From the NCBI RefSeq assembly GCF_005153485.1, contig NZ_CP039740.1:124001-188000 (forward strand): a DNA stretch of 64,000 nt, written 5' to 3'. Positions within the stretch are counted from its first letter, which is position 1. The number at the start of each line of letters is the position of its first letter. The stretch is from Pseudolabrys sp. FHR47. GTDB taxonomy: Bacteria > Pseudomonadota > Alphaproteobacteria > Rhizobiales > Xanthobacteraceae. Shown here in pieces: positions 1-8,552 of this stretch. The notes below the pieces were generated by a model. That model had not been told where the DNA came from. It was given only the letters and a program-made list of their open reading frames with translations, and searched no databases. Both the position numbers and the translations under genes were made by a program.

Positions 1-183
1 CGTTTTTGGCTTCTCGGAGATCGAACCGGTGACGTCGCCCGGCGGCGCCATTGCGAGCGCATGGGTGGCAGCCTGAGGCCCTTGTGGCTTGCCGGCGGCC
101 AGGTGGTCGCTGGTGGTGTTGCAGGCGGCCAGCATAAGCGCGGCGCCGGTCAGGAGGACTGCTTTGCCGGGAGCGATAGGCAT
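1..183 (-). CDS. Putative small lipoprotein, C-terminus beyond the window
   Basis: This is a minus-strand reading frame open from an ATG at 181-183 to the window edge, giving 61 residues. The N-terminus looks like a lipoprotein signal: a short basic start, a hydrophobic stretch (residues 8-20), then the lipobox LMLAAC with the acceptor Cys at residue 21. A Pro/Ala-rich low-complexity segment ending in a VTGSIS-type motif follows, which is a style I associate with small Rhizobiales envelope lipoproteins. It probably sits in the inner or outer membrane. The function cannot be told from this fragment. No clear ribosome binding site precedes the ATG, so the start is tentative. It is divergent from the lyase gene at 413. 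Confidence 0.55.
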   Translation of the reverse strand, partial: MPIAPGKAVLLTGAALMLAACNTTSDHLAAGKPQGPQAATHALAMAPPGDVTGSISEKPKT

Positions 184-412
184 CGGTCGGACCCATGGAA
201 TCGCGTTGAGCATGCGAGCCGCAGGCTAGGGCGGGCATGGTTAATGGAACCTTACCGATGGTACCTTGGTGCTCCTCCTTTTGGGGGCGCCGGGCCGGAT
301 ACCCGCCGGTGACGCCGCTGTGGTATGGGCGTTTTTTGGATTCTTGTTTTGTCGCGTTTTCTTCACGCGAACCGGTTTCCACGTCGCTCGAAAACGCTCC
401 GAGGAGCCCTCA

Positions 413-1762
413 ATGCCGTCGACCTATCTCGATTCCGCCGTGTTCCGCGACGTCTTCACGACGCCGGCGATGCGTCAGGTCTGGTCGGACGAAAACCGCA
501 CCCAGAAATATCTGGATTTCGAGCGGGCGCTGGCGGTGACGCAGGGCCGGCTGAAGATCATCCCTCAGGACGCCGCCGACGAGATCGCCCGGCACTGCGT
601 GCTGGCCGAACTCGACATGGCCAAGCTCAAGGAGGCGACCGAGCGCGTCGGCACGCCGATCATGCCCGTGGTCCAGCAACTGGTGAAGCTGTGCAAGGAC
701 AAGCACGGCGAATGGGTGCACTGGGGCGCGACCACGCAGGATGTCATGGACACCGCGACGGTGCTGCAAATCGCCGAGTCGCTCGATCTCGTCGACGCCG
801 AGCTTGGCGGCATCTGTGACGGCCTTGCCGCGCTCGCAAAAAAATATCGCGACACGCCGATGGCCGGCCGCTCTTATCTGCAGCAGGCGGTGCCGATCAC
901 TTTCGGCTGCAAGATGGCGACCGTGCTCGCCGGCTTCGAACGCCATCGCGAGCGGCTGAAGCAACTCAAGGCGCGCGTGCTGGTCGGCGAATTCGGCGGC
1001 GCCGCCGGCACTCTGTCGTCGCTCGGCAAGGATGGCTTGGAGTGCCAGGCCGAACTGATGAAGGAACTCAAGCTCTCAGCCCCGGCGATCACCTGGCACA
1101 CGGTGCGTGACACGATCGCCGAGACCGGGACGTTCCTCGCGCTGGTCACCGGCTTGTGCGCCAAGATCGCGCTCGACGTGAAGCTCTTGATGCAGACCGA
1201 AATCGAGGAGGTCTATGAGCCGTCGGCGCCGGGCCGCGGCTCGTCATCGACCATGCCGCAGAAACGCAATCCGATTTCGTCGGTCTACATCACGGCGCAG
1301 AACGCGATGGTGAAGCAACACGCCGGCGCTTTGCTGGAATCGATGGTGCAGGACCATGAGCGCAGCGCCGGCGCCTGGCAGATCGAATGGCTCGTGCTGC
1401 CGGAGATTTTCATGCTGGCGGCGGGCGCGCTGGCGCAAACGCGCTTCCTCGCCGAAGGCTTGCAGATCAACGAAAAGAACATGGCCGAGAACCTGACGAT
1501 CACCAACGGCCTCATCATGTCGGAAGCGGTGATGATGAAACTCGGCGACCGCATGGGCCGTGACCATGCGCATCATCACGTCGCGGCGATCGGCCGCGAA
1601 GCCGCCAAATCGGGACGCCCGCTGATCGACCTGCTCGCCGAGGACAAGGAGATCGCGCAATACGCCACGCGCCAGGACCTCGAGGCTATGATGGACCCGG
1701 CGAATTATCTCGGCGCCGCCGGCGAGATGGTCGATCGGGTGATTAAGGGGCGGGGAAAGTAA
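413..1762 (+). CDS. Fumarase/aspartase-superfamily lyase (PurB/PcaB-like)
   Basis: This 449-residue enzyme belongs to the superfamily that includes adenylosuccinate lyase, argininosuccinate lyase and 3-carboxy-cis,cis-muconate cycloisomerase. The superfamily signature is visible as SSSTMPQKRNP around residue 280, the flexible loop carrying the catalytic Ser. The upstream HWGATTQDVMDTA segment corresponds to the conserved TxxD-type region. The length and the opening MPSTYLDSAVFRDVF resemble the PcaB-like branch, not classical PurB, and no protocatechuate or purine genes adjoin it, so the substrate is uncertain. The start at 413 is chosen because GAGGAG lies about 8 nt upstream. The frame extends further upstream, but that stretch does not resemble the family. 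Confidence 0.8.
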   Translation: MPSTYLDSAVFRDVFTTPAMRQVWSDENRTQKYLDFERALAVTQGRLKIIPQDAADEIARHCVLAELDMAKLKEATERVGTPIMPVVQQLVKLCKDKHGEWVHWGATTQDVMDTATVLQIAESLDLVDAELGGICDGLAALAKKYRDTPMAGRSYLQQAVPITFGCKMATVLAGFERHRERLKQLKARVLVGEFGGAAGTLSSLGKDGLECQAELMKELKLSAPAITWHTVRDTIAETGTFLALVTGLCAKIALDVKLLMQTEIEEVYEPSAPGRGSSSTMPQKRNPISSVYITAQNAMVKQHAGALLESMVQDHERSAGAWQIEWLVLPEIFMLAAGALAQTRFLAEGLQINEKNMAENLTITNGLIMSEAVMMKLGDRMGRDHAHHHVAAIGREAAKSGRPLIDLLAEDKEIAQYATRQDLEAMMDPANYLGAAGEMVDRVIKGRGK

Positions 1763-1787
1763 GTCTTCATCTTCGCTGCCACACAGG

Positions 1788-1885
1788 CGTCGTGCCCCGC
1801 GAAAGCGGGGCATCCAGTAACCCCGGACTTTCATTGAGCCGAGCGCTCAGTGGCTACTGGATCGTCCGCTTTCGCGGACGATGAC
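1788..1885. repeat. Palindromic intergenic repeat (GCCCCGC / CGCGGGG type), copy 1
   Basis: Two short hairpins, one around TGCCCCGCGAAAGCGGGGCA and one around CGTCCGCTTTCGCGGACG, flank a spacer that carries CCAGTA and its complement TACTGG. The same architecture recurs elsewhere in this window. The right half lies inside the 3' end of the convergent MFS gene. Confidence 0.8.
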
Positions 1886-3153
1886 GACGCGGCCGCAGGC
1901 ATCGTCCGCGAAATCAGCGAAGCGACGATGAACGTCGCAACGCCGATGCCCGCGAACAGCATCGGCAGCGTCGCGCCGACATGCTGCAGCAGCGCCACCA
2001 GCACTGTGCCGCCCGTCATAAACGCGGCATTGAGCACGTTGACCGCCGCGACCGTGCGCGCGCGATAATCCTTGTCCGACCAGGCCTGCACCGCGGCGAA
2101 GGACGGCACGATGAACAGGCCACCGGCGATGGCGAGGCCGGCGAGATCGACGGCAACGCGAACGCCGAGCGCGGTGGAAAACACCTGCGTTGGCGTCTGT
2201 CCCGCCGCGACGGCGACCTCACCGAAGGTGGCGAAGCCAAGATCACAGGCGAATGCGCCGAGCAGCAGCGCGCCGAAGAAGGTGATTCGCAGCACGATGC
2301 GGCCGCGCGCCAGGATGGCGGCAAGCCCGGAGCCGATGCCGACCGCGACCGAGAACAGCGCGAGATAAGCGGTCACCGTGTCCTCGTTGCCGCCGATCAA
2401 GGTCTTGATCAAAGGCGGCAGCAGCGACAATACGACGATGCCGACCAGCCAGAACCAGCTTGTCACCAGCGCACCCCACCACAGCCGGGGATCGGCGCGC
2501 AGGTGGCGAATCATCGCCACCGTGGAGCGCGCGATGTTGCGGCTGATCTTGAGATGCGGCGCGCCTTCGCCGCTCGGCGGAATGCGCAATGCCGCGAGCC
2601 AGCACGACAGGGCAAAGCCGATCACCAGAACGCCGAAGGTGGCGGCGCCACCGCGATGCGCGGCGATGCCGCCGACAATGGTGCCGGTGAGGATGGCGAT
2701 GAAGGTCGCGCCCTCAATCAGCGCGTTGGCGGCCGGCAATTTCTCCGGCGGCTGATGGTCGGGCAGGATGCCGTATTTGATCGGACCGAACAGCGCGGCG
2801 ATGACGCCGAACAGGCCGAGCGCCACGAACATCAGCGCGACCGACTTGTGCATGTGGCCGTATAGCGCGAGCGCGGCGACGAAGATCTCGACGAACTTCA
2901 CCCATTGCGCGACCCGCGCCTTGTCATAGCGGTCGGCCAGCTCACCGCCGAGACCGGACAGGAAGAAATAGGGTGCGATGAAAACCGCGCCGGCCAGCGT
3001 GATCAGCACCTCGGCCTGGCCCGACGTCACATTGGCGCCGAACAGGATGAGGAAGACCAGCGAGGTCTTGAGGAAATTATCGTTGAAGGCCGCGAAGAAC
3101 TGGCACCAGAACAGGGGTGCGAATCGGCGCGACAACAGGAGCGGCGTGGCCAT
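1831..3153 (-). CDS. MFS transporter, LplT-like (lysophospholipid transporter family)
   Basis: This is a 440-residue polytopic membrane protein with about twelve hydrophobic segments. The first helix carries FFAAFNDNFLKTSLVFLI, which matches the AFNDN motif of the LplT branch of the major facilitator superfamily. LplT flips lysophospholipids for reacylation at the inner membrane. Here no acyltransferase domain is fused and no aas-like gene adjoins, so the substrate is inferred only from the family. The start at 3153 has GGAG just upstream; two in-frame starts lie further upstream (to 3180) but look weaker. The last roughly 19 codons (SSSSAKADDPVATERSAQ) are encoded by the palindromic repeat at 1788-1885, and the stop falls in that repeat's spacer. 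Confidence 0.8.
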   Translation of the reverse strand: MATPLLLSRRFAPLFWCQFFAAFNDNFLKTSLVFLILFGANVTSGQAEVLITLAGAVFIAPYFFLSGLGGELADRYDKARVAQWVKFVEIFVAALALYGHMHKSVALMFVALGLFGVIAALFGPIKYGILPDHQPPEKLPAANALIEGATFIAILTGTIVGGIAAHRGGAATFGVLVIGFALSCWLAALRIPPSGEGAPHLKISRNIARSTVAMIRHLRADPRLWWGALVTSWFWLVGIVVLSLLPPLIKTLIGGNEDTVTAYLALFSVAVGIGSGLAAILARGRIVLRITFFGALLLGAFACDLGFATFGEVAVAAGQTPTQVFSTALGVRVAVDLAGLAIAGGLFIVPSFAAVQAWSDKDYRARTVAAVNVLNAAFMTGGTVLVALLQHVGATLPMLFAGIGVATFIVASLISRTMPAAASSSSAKADDPVATERSAQ

Positions 3154-3248
3154 GCCGCTCCATAGCATGATGATTCGCAATGAGCGCCTGATTTACCTCA
3201 GGCGCTCACAGGAATGGCGGACGCGCGATGGCGCGTTTGGGGGAGTTG

Positions 3249-3380
3249 TCAGCGCGCGCGGCCGACGCGCCGACGGCGCTTGGGCTCGGCGGGCTGGAAT
3301 TCGCGGTTCTGCAAAATCAGCGCGGCGGTGCCGCAGGCAAGAGCGATGGCGAGCGCGATCGTGAACAGATTGATCCACAT
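3249..3380 (-). CDS. Small single-pass membrane protein with a basic tail (43 aa)
   Basis: This short reading frame of 43 residues has one hydrophobic helix (residues 4-23) followed by a polar segment and an Arg-rich end (KRRRRVGRAR). AAGGAG lies about 8 nt before the ATG, a good ribosome binding site. It lies downstream of and on the same strand as the two ParA-type genes, separated by 156 nt, and upstream of the MFS gene. No family is recognised. The predicted topology is N-out or N-in by a single helix, with the basic tail most likely cytoplasmic by the positive-inside rule. Conservation is untested, so it could still be a chance frame. Confidence 0.5.
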   Translation of the reverse strand: MWINLFTIALAIALACGTAALILQNREFQPAEPKRRRRVGRAR

Positions 3381-3536
3381 GGTCTGGCTCCTTCGCTGGC
3401 GCGCGGGACAAATCCGCGCCTGTTCCGAAAATCCGGCCGAAGAGAACGCATGGCCAGATATTTCGTTCCACTCTACGAGTGGCAGCAGGTTACCTGCTGG
3501 AATCACAATAAAAATTTTAGCCGGTCCGGCGCGCCA

Positions 3537-4265
3537 TCACAACCGCAGCGACGACTGCAGTTCACCGAGCAAGACGCGCAGGTCGAGCTCGCGCAATTCG
3601 ATATAAGCTTTACGCAGCCAGCGCTGCAATTCGATATGCGCATCGAGCGGAATGTTGCGGGCATTGGCCAGTCGATCGTCGGCGAAGGAAAACGGCGGCG
3701 TCTCGACGAATTTGCGCAAGCCCGGCGCCAGAGCCGGCAGGCGCAGGATGGCGCCGCCGCGCGCCGCGGTCGGAAAACGATCGCGATGCTGCGTCGGGCC
3801 CAGCATTTCGTTATGCACCGGCGTCAGCGCCGCGCTCGGAAAGCGCGCGCGCAGAGTGCGATAGGCGTCGCCGGCCGCCTTGTCGGATGAAATCATGAAC
3901 AGGATGACCGGCGCGATCTCGCGCTTACGCGCTTCCTCCGCAAATCCGATGCGATAAGCGATGTCGAAGAATGCCTGAAAAGAGTCCGCGCCGACATCGA
4001 CGATCTTGCTGCCGCCCTCTTCGCTGACGAGCTGATCGAACAAGGCCATCTGGCCCTGCACGCTGCCGATCTCGGCGATGACGGTGTCGTCCGGCGCGAA
4101 TTGCTGCAGCCGGTTCTCGGCCTGGCCCTGACCTTGGCCGAGGTCGAAGGCACACGCGACGCGACCCTCGTGCTTGTGATAGTCGATCAGCACGCGCGAC
4201 AGCAGCGTCTTGCCGACACGCGGCCGCGGAGACGCGACGATGTAGACGGAGTGGCGAAACGACAT
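3537..4265 (-). CDS. ParA/MinD-like ATPase homologue with a degenerate P-loop
   Basis: This 242-residue protein aligns along its length with the neighbouring ParA-type protein at 4379-5137 (matching VGKT, the DY segment after it, the FD strand and the GSVQGQM/NSVSDQM block), so the two look like old tandem duplicates. The Walker A region reads SPRPRVGKT, where a ParA/MinD protein should have xKGGxGKT. Lys19 (GKT) is kept, but the signature lysine is replaced by Arg14 and the GG pair by PR. Nucleotide binding may survive, while dimer-dependent hydrolysis is doubtful. No parS site or ParB gene is nearby. The role is unknown; a regulatory or scaffold partner of the intact paralogue is one possibility. 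Confidence 0.65.
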   Translation of the reverse strand: MSFRHSVYIVASPRPRVGKTLLSRVLIDYHKHEGRVACAFDLGQGQGQAENRLQQFAPDDTVIAEIGSVQGQMALFDQLVSEEGGSKIVDVGADSFQAFFDIAYRIGFAEEARKREIAPVILFMISSDKAAGDAYRTLRARFPSAALTPVHNEMLGPTQHRDRFPTAARGGAILRLPALAPGLRKFVETPPFSFADDRLANARNIPLDAHIELQRWLRKAYIELRELDLRVLLGELQSSLRL

Positions 4266-4315
4266 CGTCTCTCAAGCCAACTGGCGAACGCTACGAAATA
4301 CGTCCAGTAAAGACA

Positions 4316-4345
4316 AACGGCGCTGTCGTCGAGACAGGCGCCGTT
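4316..4345 (-). terminator. Hairpin between the two ParA-type genes
   Basis: Read on the minus strand, AACGGCGC and GCGCCGTT form a GC-rich stem extended by TGTC/GACA, with one bulged base, followed by TGTCTTT. It lies just after the stop of the upstream ParA-type gene and could end or attenuate transcription before the degenerate paralogue. Confidence 0.5.
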
Positions 4346-4378
4346 CGCAACGCGGATGCGCGAGAAAATCCGGAGGGC

Positions 4379-5137
4379 TTAGCCGGCGACCTGACGGACG
4401 TTGCTTTCCGCCTTCGGCGACAACAGGTCGACGAGCTTGACCTTGTCGTATTCGGCCCAGACCTGGCCGAGCCAGTGGCGCACATAGCCGCGCAGCACGA
4501 ACGAATAGTTGGCAGCTTCGCCCTTGCCCGACTTGTTGGCGACAAACTGCACGTAAGGCACGCTCGCCACTTCGACCTGCTCGGTCGCCATCTCGTTGAG
4601 CTTCGGGATGGTGATTTCCTGCGCGTTCTTGATCTGGTTGAAATACGAATTGTAGGTCGCCGGGTCCCAGTCGAAGAACGAGGTGTCGTTGATGTGGTTC
4701 TTGACCAGGAAATAGCTGGCGTCGCCGACGAAGCGCGCGGTCTCGGCGATCTCCTGCAGCGAGGCGATCGAGGGCCCGAGGATGTGGAACACCGCGAAGG
4801 TGATCTGGCCCTTCTTGGCGGATTCGAGGAAGCCGATGTCGCTCAGCGCCTGCAGTGTCGAGGACAGGAGGCCGGCGCGGATGTCGATCACCGTGACCTG
4901 CGCCGGCGTCGAGCCGAGCGTGTCGAAGATTTTCATCTGGTCGGAAACCGAATTCACATCGACGATGTCGGTGTGGTCGGGATGAAAACGGGTCAGCGTG
5001 CCGCGCGGCGTCTCGGTGTCGAAGGCGCGCGTCGGGATGTGGTGGGCACCGAAATAGTCGAGCAGCGTGCGGGCGACGGTGGTCTTGCCAACTCCGCCTT
5101 TGTCGGCACCCACGATAACGACGGCTGGTTTTGCCAT
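4379..5137 (-). CDS. ParA/MinD-family P-loop ATPase
   Basis: This 252-residue protein starts with a textbook deviant Walker A motif, ADKGGVGKTT (signature Lys13, P-loop Lys18), which places it in the ParA/MinD/SRPBCC-type SIMIBI ATPases that form nucleotide sandwich dimers. A hydrophobic strand ending in Asp (TVIDIRAG, around residue 85) is the Walker A'/B equivalent. The C-terminal part (HINDTSFFDWDP and onward) does not resemble chromosomal ParA, MipZ or MinD in detail, and no ParB or MinE partner adjoins it. It is transcribed away from tRNA-Thr and upstream of its degenerate paralogue. I infer a role in positioning or segregating some cargo, but the cargo cannot be told from sequence. Confidence 0.75.
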   Translation of the reverse strand: MAKPAVVIVGADKGGVGKTTVARTLLDYFGAHHIPTRAFDTETPRGTLTRFHPDHTDIVDVNSVSDQMKIFDTLGSTPAQVTVIDIRAGLLSSTLQALSDIGFLESAKKGQITFAVFHILGPSIASLQEIAETARFVGDASYFLVKNHINDTSFFDWDPATYNSYFNQIKNAQEITIPKLNEMATEQVEVASVPYVQFVANKSGKGEAANYSFVLRGYVRHWLGQVWAEYDKVKLVDLLSPKAESNVRQVAG

Positions 5138-5401
5138 TTGGTCACTCTAGAAGCGAATTGCGACAGTATTGGTGTCGCGCCAAGTTTACCCAAAGGGACC
5201 GGCCCGGACTGGCCATCACCGGCCGCCACGCCGACATACGCCCCGCTACCCCCGCCGTGAAGCTGCCCGGAATCGTGTTCGCTGGCAAGATTGAACGACA
5301 ATTCGCATGGAAACGACGGATTTTGCCGATTATTCGGCACGGCCGGACCGATCCGCCGTCATCCGTTCGTCGTAGAGGGGAGTCGTTGTCGTAAAGGGGA
5401 G

Positions 5402-5476
5402 TGGTGCCGATGGAGGGATTTGAACCCCCGACCACCCGCTTACGAAGCGGATGCTCTACCGCTGAGCTACATCGGC
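5402..5476 (-). tRNA. tRNA-Thr (anticodon CGT)
   Basis: A full cloverleaf is present on the minus strand: a 7-bp acceptor stem (GCCGATG/CATCGGC), a GCTC-GAGC D arm, an anticodon stem with loop TTCGTAA, and a T arm with TTCAAAT. The anticodon CGT reads ACG (Thr). The discriminator is A, and CCA is encoded at 5402-5404. Confidence 0.95.
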
Positions 5477-5561
5477 GCCATAAGGCGCTTTAGTATCGGC
5501 GTCGCTCCGGATTGGCAAGTTTGGCAAGGGGCTGCCAAGACCGACGCCGCACCTGAACAGC

Positions 5562-7178
5562 TTACCGGAACAGCTTGCCGCCGCGCGGCCAGCCATCGCC
5601 CGGCAGGGGCTTTTCGGCCAGCGGATCGGGATCGAGGCCGGCATCGGGGCCCGGATCGTCCGGCACCTGGATCAGCGGCACAATCGGCTCGGCTGCCGCG
5701 GGCTTCGGCACAGGCTTGGACATGGTTTTGGTGGGCTTGGACGGCAAAGGCGCCGGCCCCGGTTGGGCTGGTTCGGCTTTCGGCGCTTCGCTCGGCGCCA
5801 CCGCCTTGATCTCGATCGGCGCGGGCGCTTCGTCGACCGGCTTGAGTTCCGGCATCGGTGGCGGCGGCGCATCGACCACCGGATGCGTCATGCCGATTTC
5901 CGCGAGCGGCACGCGCCATTCATAGCCATCGAGACGACCGCGCGGCGACACCGGCAGCCAGCGATCCGACACCACGCCATCGGCGGTCCACACCGGATCG
6001 GGCGCGGCGCGCATGGCGCGGCCGAGCCACTCGCGCACACGACCCTCGTCGCCATGCTCGGTCTCCTCGATCTCGGCCATCAAGGTGGCGATGCGTTTCG
6101 ACGGCGCGTTGAGATAAGGCGCCAGTGCATCGCGCGCGATCTTGAACTCGCGCGCATCGATGGCGGCGCGCGCCACCGCTATGGCGCCTTCGCGAATGGC
6201 GGTCGGCTCCTCCGGCGATTTCTCCGCCAGTGATTGCATGCGCGTCAGCCGCGCGCGGGCGGTGTCGCCGGGCCGCAGGTTGGCGTAAGCCTCGGCGATA
6301 TCCGGATGCGGATTGAGGCGCCACGCCGCGATCAGCACCTTGCCGGCGCGGCGTTGATCGCCCGCTTCGGCAAGCCGACGCCCCGCAAAGGCGGCGGCCG
6401 GCACCAGTCCCGGCGCCAGCTTGACGGCATCGAGCACGGCGAGCCGCGCGGCATCGCGATCGCTCTCTTCCAGCGTCAAGGCTCGCGCCGTCAGCAGCAC
6501 GGCGCGCTTGCGACGATAGTCGTCCTTGTCGAGCGACGAGCGCATGGCGTCGAGCGACTTGAGCGCGCCGCTCCAGTCGCCTTGCGCGCAGCGATCGTCC
6601 AGCACCGCCTGTCCGGCCCATGTCAGCGCCGGATCGGCTTCCGCCGCCTGCTCGGCGACGCGGCGCGCGGTGATGGCATCGTTGCGGCGCTGCGCTTCGA
6701 TGTAGAGCCCGCGCAGGCCGAGCAGCTTCGTATTCTCGTGCCGCGTCATCTCATGAAAGGCGCGCTCGGCGCCAACACGATCGCCGGCCAGTTGCGCCGA
6801 TTGCGCGGTGAGCAGCAGTGTCAGCGGATCGCCGGGCGACAACCGCGCCGCTTCATCGGCGGAACGGCGCGCCAGCCGGGCGTCGCCGGAGCCGATGGCA
6901 ATAAGGCCGCGCGAGATGGCGAGATAGCCTTTCATTGCGCGGCGATGCCGGAAGAACAGCGAAACCTGCTCGGGCGAGCGCCAGATGGCGCGCGCCACCG
7001 ACCAGAACATCACGCCAATGACGATCAGCGCCGCGACCGCGAGCAGCAGCACCATCACCGATGTTTCGACGTGATAGCCGAGCCAGGTGACGACGACATC
7101 GCCGGGACGATCGGCGAGCCAGACAAATCCAGCGGCGATCAGCGCAACGGTGATGAGAAAGAGAACGACCTGGATCAT
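5562..7178 (-). CDS. hemY: HemY-family TPR membrane protein
   Basis: This 538-residue protein has two N-terminal transmembrane helices (about residues 3-22 and 41-62), the HemY N-terminal domain around the RSPEQVSLFFRHRRAMKGYLAISRG segment, then TPR-like helices to about residue 400 and a Pro/Lys-rich tail. Proteins of this family are encoded with the uroporphyrinogen enzymes, but despite the name they are not the protoporphyrinogen oxidase HemY of Gram-positives. Their exact role in haem formation is unsettled. The start at 7178 leaves 7 nt after the mic60-like gene, so the two are probably translationally coupled. The frame continues 20 codons upstream into that gene, which I reject as coding. 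Confidence 0.85.
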   Translation of the reverse strand: MIQVVLFLITVALIAAGFVWLADRPGDVVVTWLGYHVETSVMVLLLAVAALIVIGVMFWSVARAIWRSPEQVSLFFRHRRAMKGYLAISRGLIAIGSGDARLARRSADEAARLSPGDPLTLLLTAQSAQLAGDRVGAERAFHEMTRHENTKLLGLRGLYIEAQRRNDAITARRVAEQAAEADPALTWAGQAVLDDRCAQGDWSGALKSLDAMRSSLDKDDYRRKRAVLLTARALTLEESDRDAARLAVLDAVKLAPGLVPAAAFAGRRLAEAGDQRRAGKVLIAAWRLNPHPDIAEAYANLRPGDTARARLTRMQSLAEKSPEEPTAIREGAIAVARAAIDAREFKIARDALAPYLNAPSKRIATLMAEIEETEHGDEGRVREWLGRAMRAAPDPVWTADGVVSDRWLPVSPRGRLDGYEWRVPLAEIGMTHPVVDAPPPPMPELKPVDEAPAPIEIKAVAPSEAPKAEPAQPGPAPLPSKPTKTMSKPVPKPAAAEPIVPLIQVPDDPGPDAGLDPDPLAEKPLPGDGWPRGGKLFR

Positions 7179-7185
7179 GCCGCCC

Positions 7186-8478
7186 TCACTTCGAACCCAG
7201 AGCGCGCGTCGCGCCGGTCGCAAAATCGCGCGCGGCATCGAGCGCCTTCTGCCGCGCGGTGGCGCGCGTCACCCAGTTGGCCGCGACCTGCCGGGCCGCC
7301 TCCGGCAGCGTGCCGATATCGGCGAGCGCCGCGGCGATGTTGTCCTGCGCCGCGCTCTGCTCGATGCGCGCCAGCACCGCGGCAGCATCGTTACCGGCCG
7401 GCGCGTCGGCCGGACGCACGCGCACCAGATTTTCGGCGTTTGCCTGCAGCCGCTCAAGGAAGCCGCCGCTCGATGCCGGCGTGCCGGCGGCCTTCTTCAT
7501 CTGCGGCAACAGATCGGTCAGCTCTTTCGCCAGCGTCTTCGCGCTCGGCACTCCCGAGGCCGCGAAAGGCCACAGCAGCGCCAACGCCTTCTCGTCGGCG
7601 CCGAGCGCTTTGGCCTGCGCCAGCTCTTCGGCAAAGGGCGCGCCGCGCAGCACGGCGTCGCGCACCGCAGCGGCACTCAGCGCGAGCCGCGCCGATTTGT
7701 CGGACTCGGTCGCTTTTGCCAGTTGGGCGCGCGCCGTCTTGGATTGTTCTTCCAGCGCGGCGAGCCGCTGCTGCAACGACGCCAGATCGGCAGACGACGC
7801 GCCCGCGGCGGCGGTCTTCGACACGTCCTGCACATTGCTGCGCAAATCGGCGGCGGCTTTCTCAGCGGCTTCGGCGCGCGACTGGGCGGCGCGGGTCGTC
7901 GCGGCGAGTTCGTCGGTGCGGCGGCTGAGTGCGGCGAGCGCGACGCCGAGTGACTTCATGGCGTTGTCGTCGACCGGCGCCGACGCGATTTTCGAAACGC
8001 TGTCCTCGATCTTGGCAATTCGGGCAGCGAGTGCGTCGGTCGCGCCGGTATTGGCTACAGGCGTCCCCGGACGGCTCTGTAGCTGTTTGATCTGCGCTTC
8101 GAGCGTGGCGATGCGCGGGTCGGGCGCTGCGGTCTGTTCGGTCGCAAACAATCCGGCGGACCAGCCAATGGCGATCACGATGGTCGCGGCGGCGGCGCCC
8201 GCGATACCGCCGATCACCAGCGGCTTGAGCACGCCGCCGCGCTCGGGCGGCGGCGGTGCATCAGCGGGCGGTACGGAACCGGGCGCATCGGATGCCACCG
8301 GCGGTTCGGGCGGCGCTTCGACAACGGATTCAGGCGCAGTTTCAGGAACCGCGGTGTCCGGCGTCTCGGCCGGCGGTATTTCCTTCGCCTCAAGATCGAT
8401 GGTCGGCGCGGCGCGCTTGCGGCGGCCGGCGGATTTGTCGGGCGTTACACCATCAGGAGTGGGATTCGTGTCGTTCAT
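7186..8478 (-). CDS. mic60: Mic60/mitofilin-like inner-membrane protein
   Basis: The 430 residues run in this order: an acidic Pro/Glu-rich cytoplasmic segment (residues 1-80), one transmembrane helix (84-111), a long coiled-coil region rich in Ala, Lys, Glu and Gln (about 120-290), and a C-terminal helical domain of mitofilin type (about 300-425). It lies between hemD and hemY, the conserved position of alphaproteobacterial Mic60, the ancestor of the mitochondrial crista-junction protein. It would be anchored in the inner membrane with the coiled coil in the periplasm, shaping membrane and contacting outer-membrane partners. Identification rests on domain order and operon position, because the primary sequence is low in complexity. 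Confidence 0.8.
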   Translation of the reverse strand: MNDTNPTPDGVTPDKSAGRRKRAAPTIDLEAKEIPPAETPDTAVPETAPESVVEAPPEPPVASDAPGSVPPADAPPPPERGGVLKPLVIGGIAGAAAATIVIAIGWSAGLFATEQTAAPDPRIATLEAQIKQLQSRPGTPVANTGATDALAARIAKIEDSVSKIASAPVDDNAMKSLGVALAALSRRTDELAATTRAAQSRAEAAEKAAADLRSNVQDVSKTAAAGASSADLASLQQRLAALEEQSKTARAQLAKATESDKSARLALSAAAVRDAVLRGAPFAEELAQAKALGADEKALALLWPFAASGVPSAKTLAKELTDLLPQMKKAAGTPASSGGFLERLQANAENLVRVRPADAPAGNDAAAVLARIEQSAAQDNIAAALADIGTLPEAARQVAANWVTRATARQKALDAARDFATGATRALGSK

Positions 8479-8552
8479 GCTGTGCGAACCCTACCGATTT
8501 GAAGCCCTGGCCGCAGCAATTAAAACCGCGAAGGTGACGAAACCATAAAGCG

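Noticed and set aside
5402..5476. tRNA-Thr as an integration site of a genomic island
   Set aside because: There is no integrase, no direct repeat of the tRNA 3' end, and the flanks are core genes.
6234..7928. 564-codon plus-strand frame opposite hemY and mic60
   Set aside because: It is a GC-driven shadow with Arg- and Ala-rich runs and no ribosome binding site.
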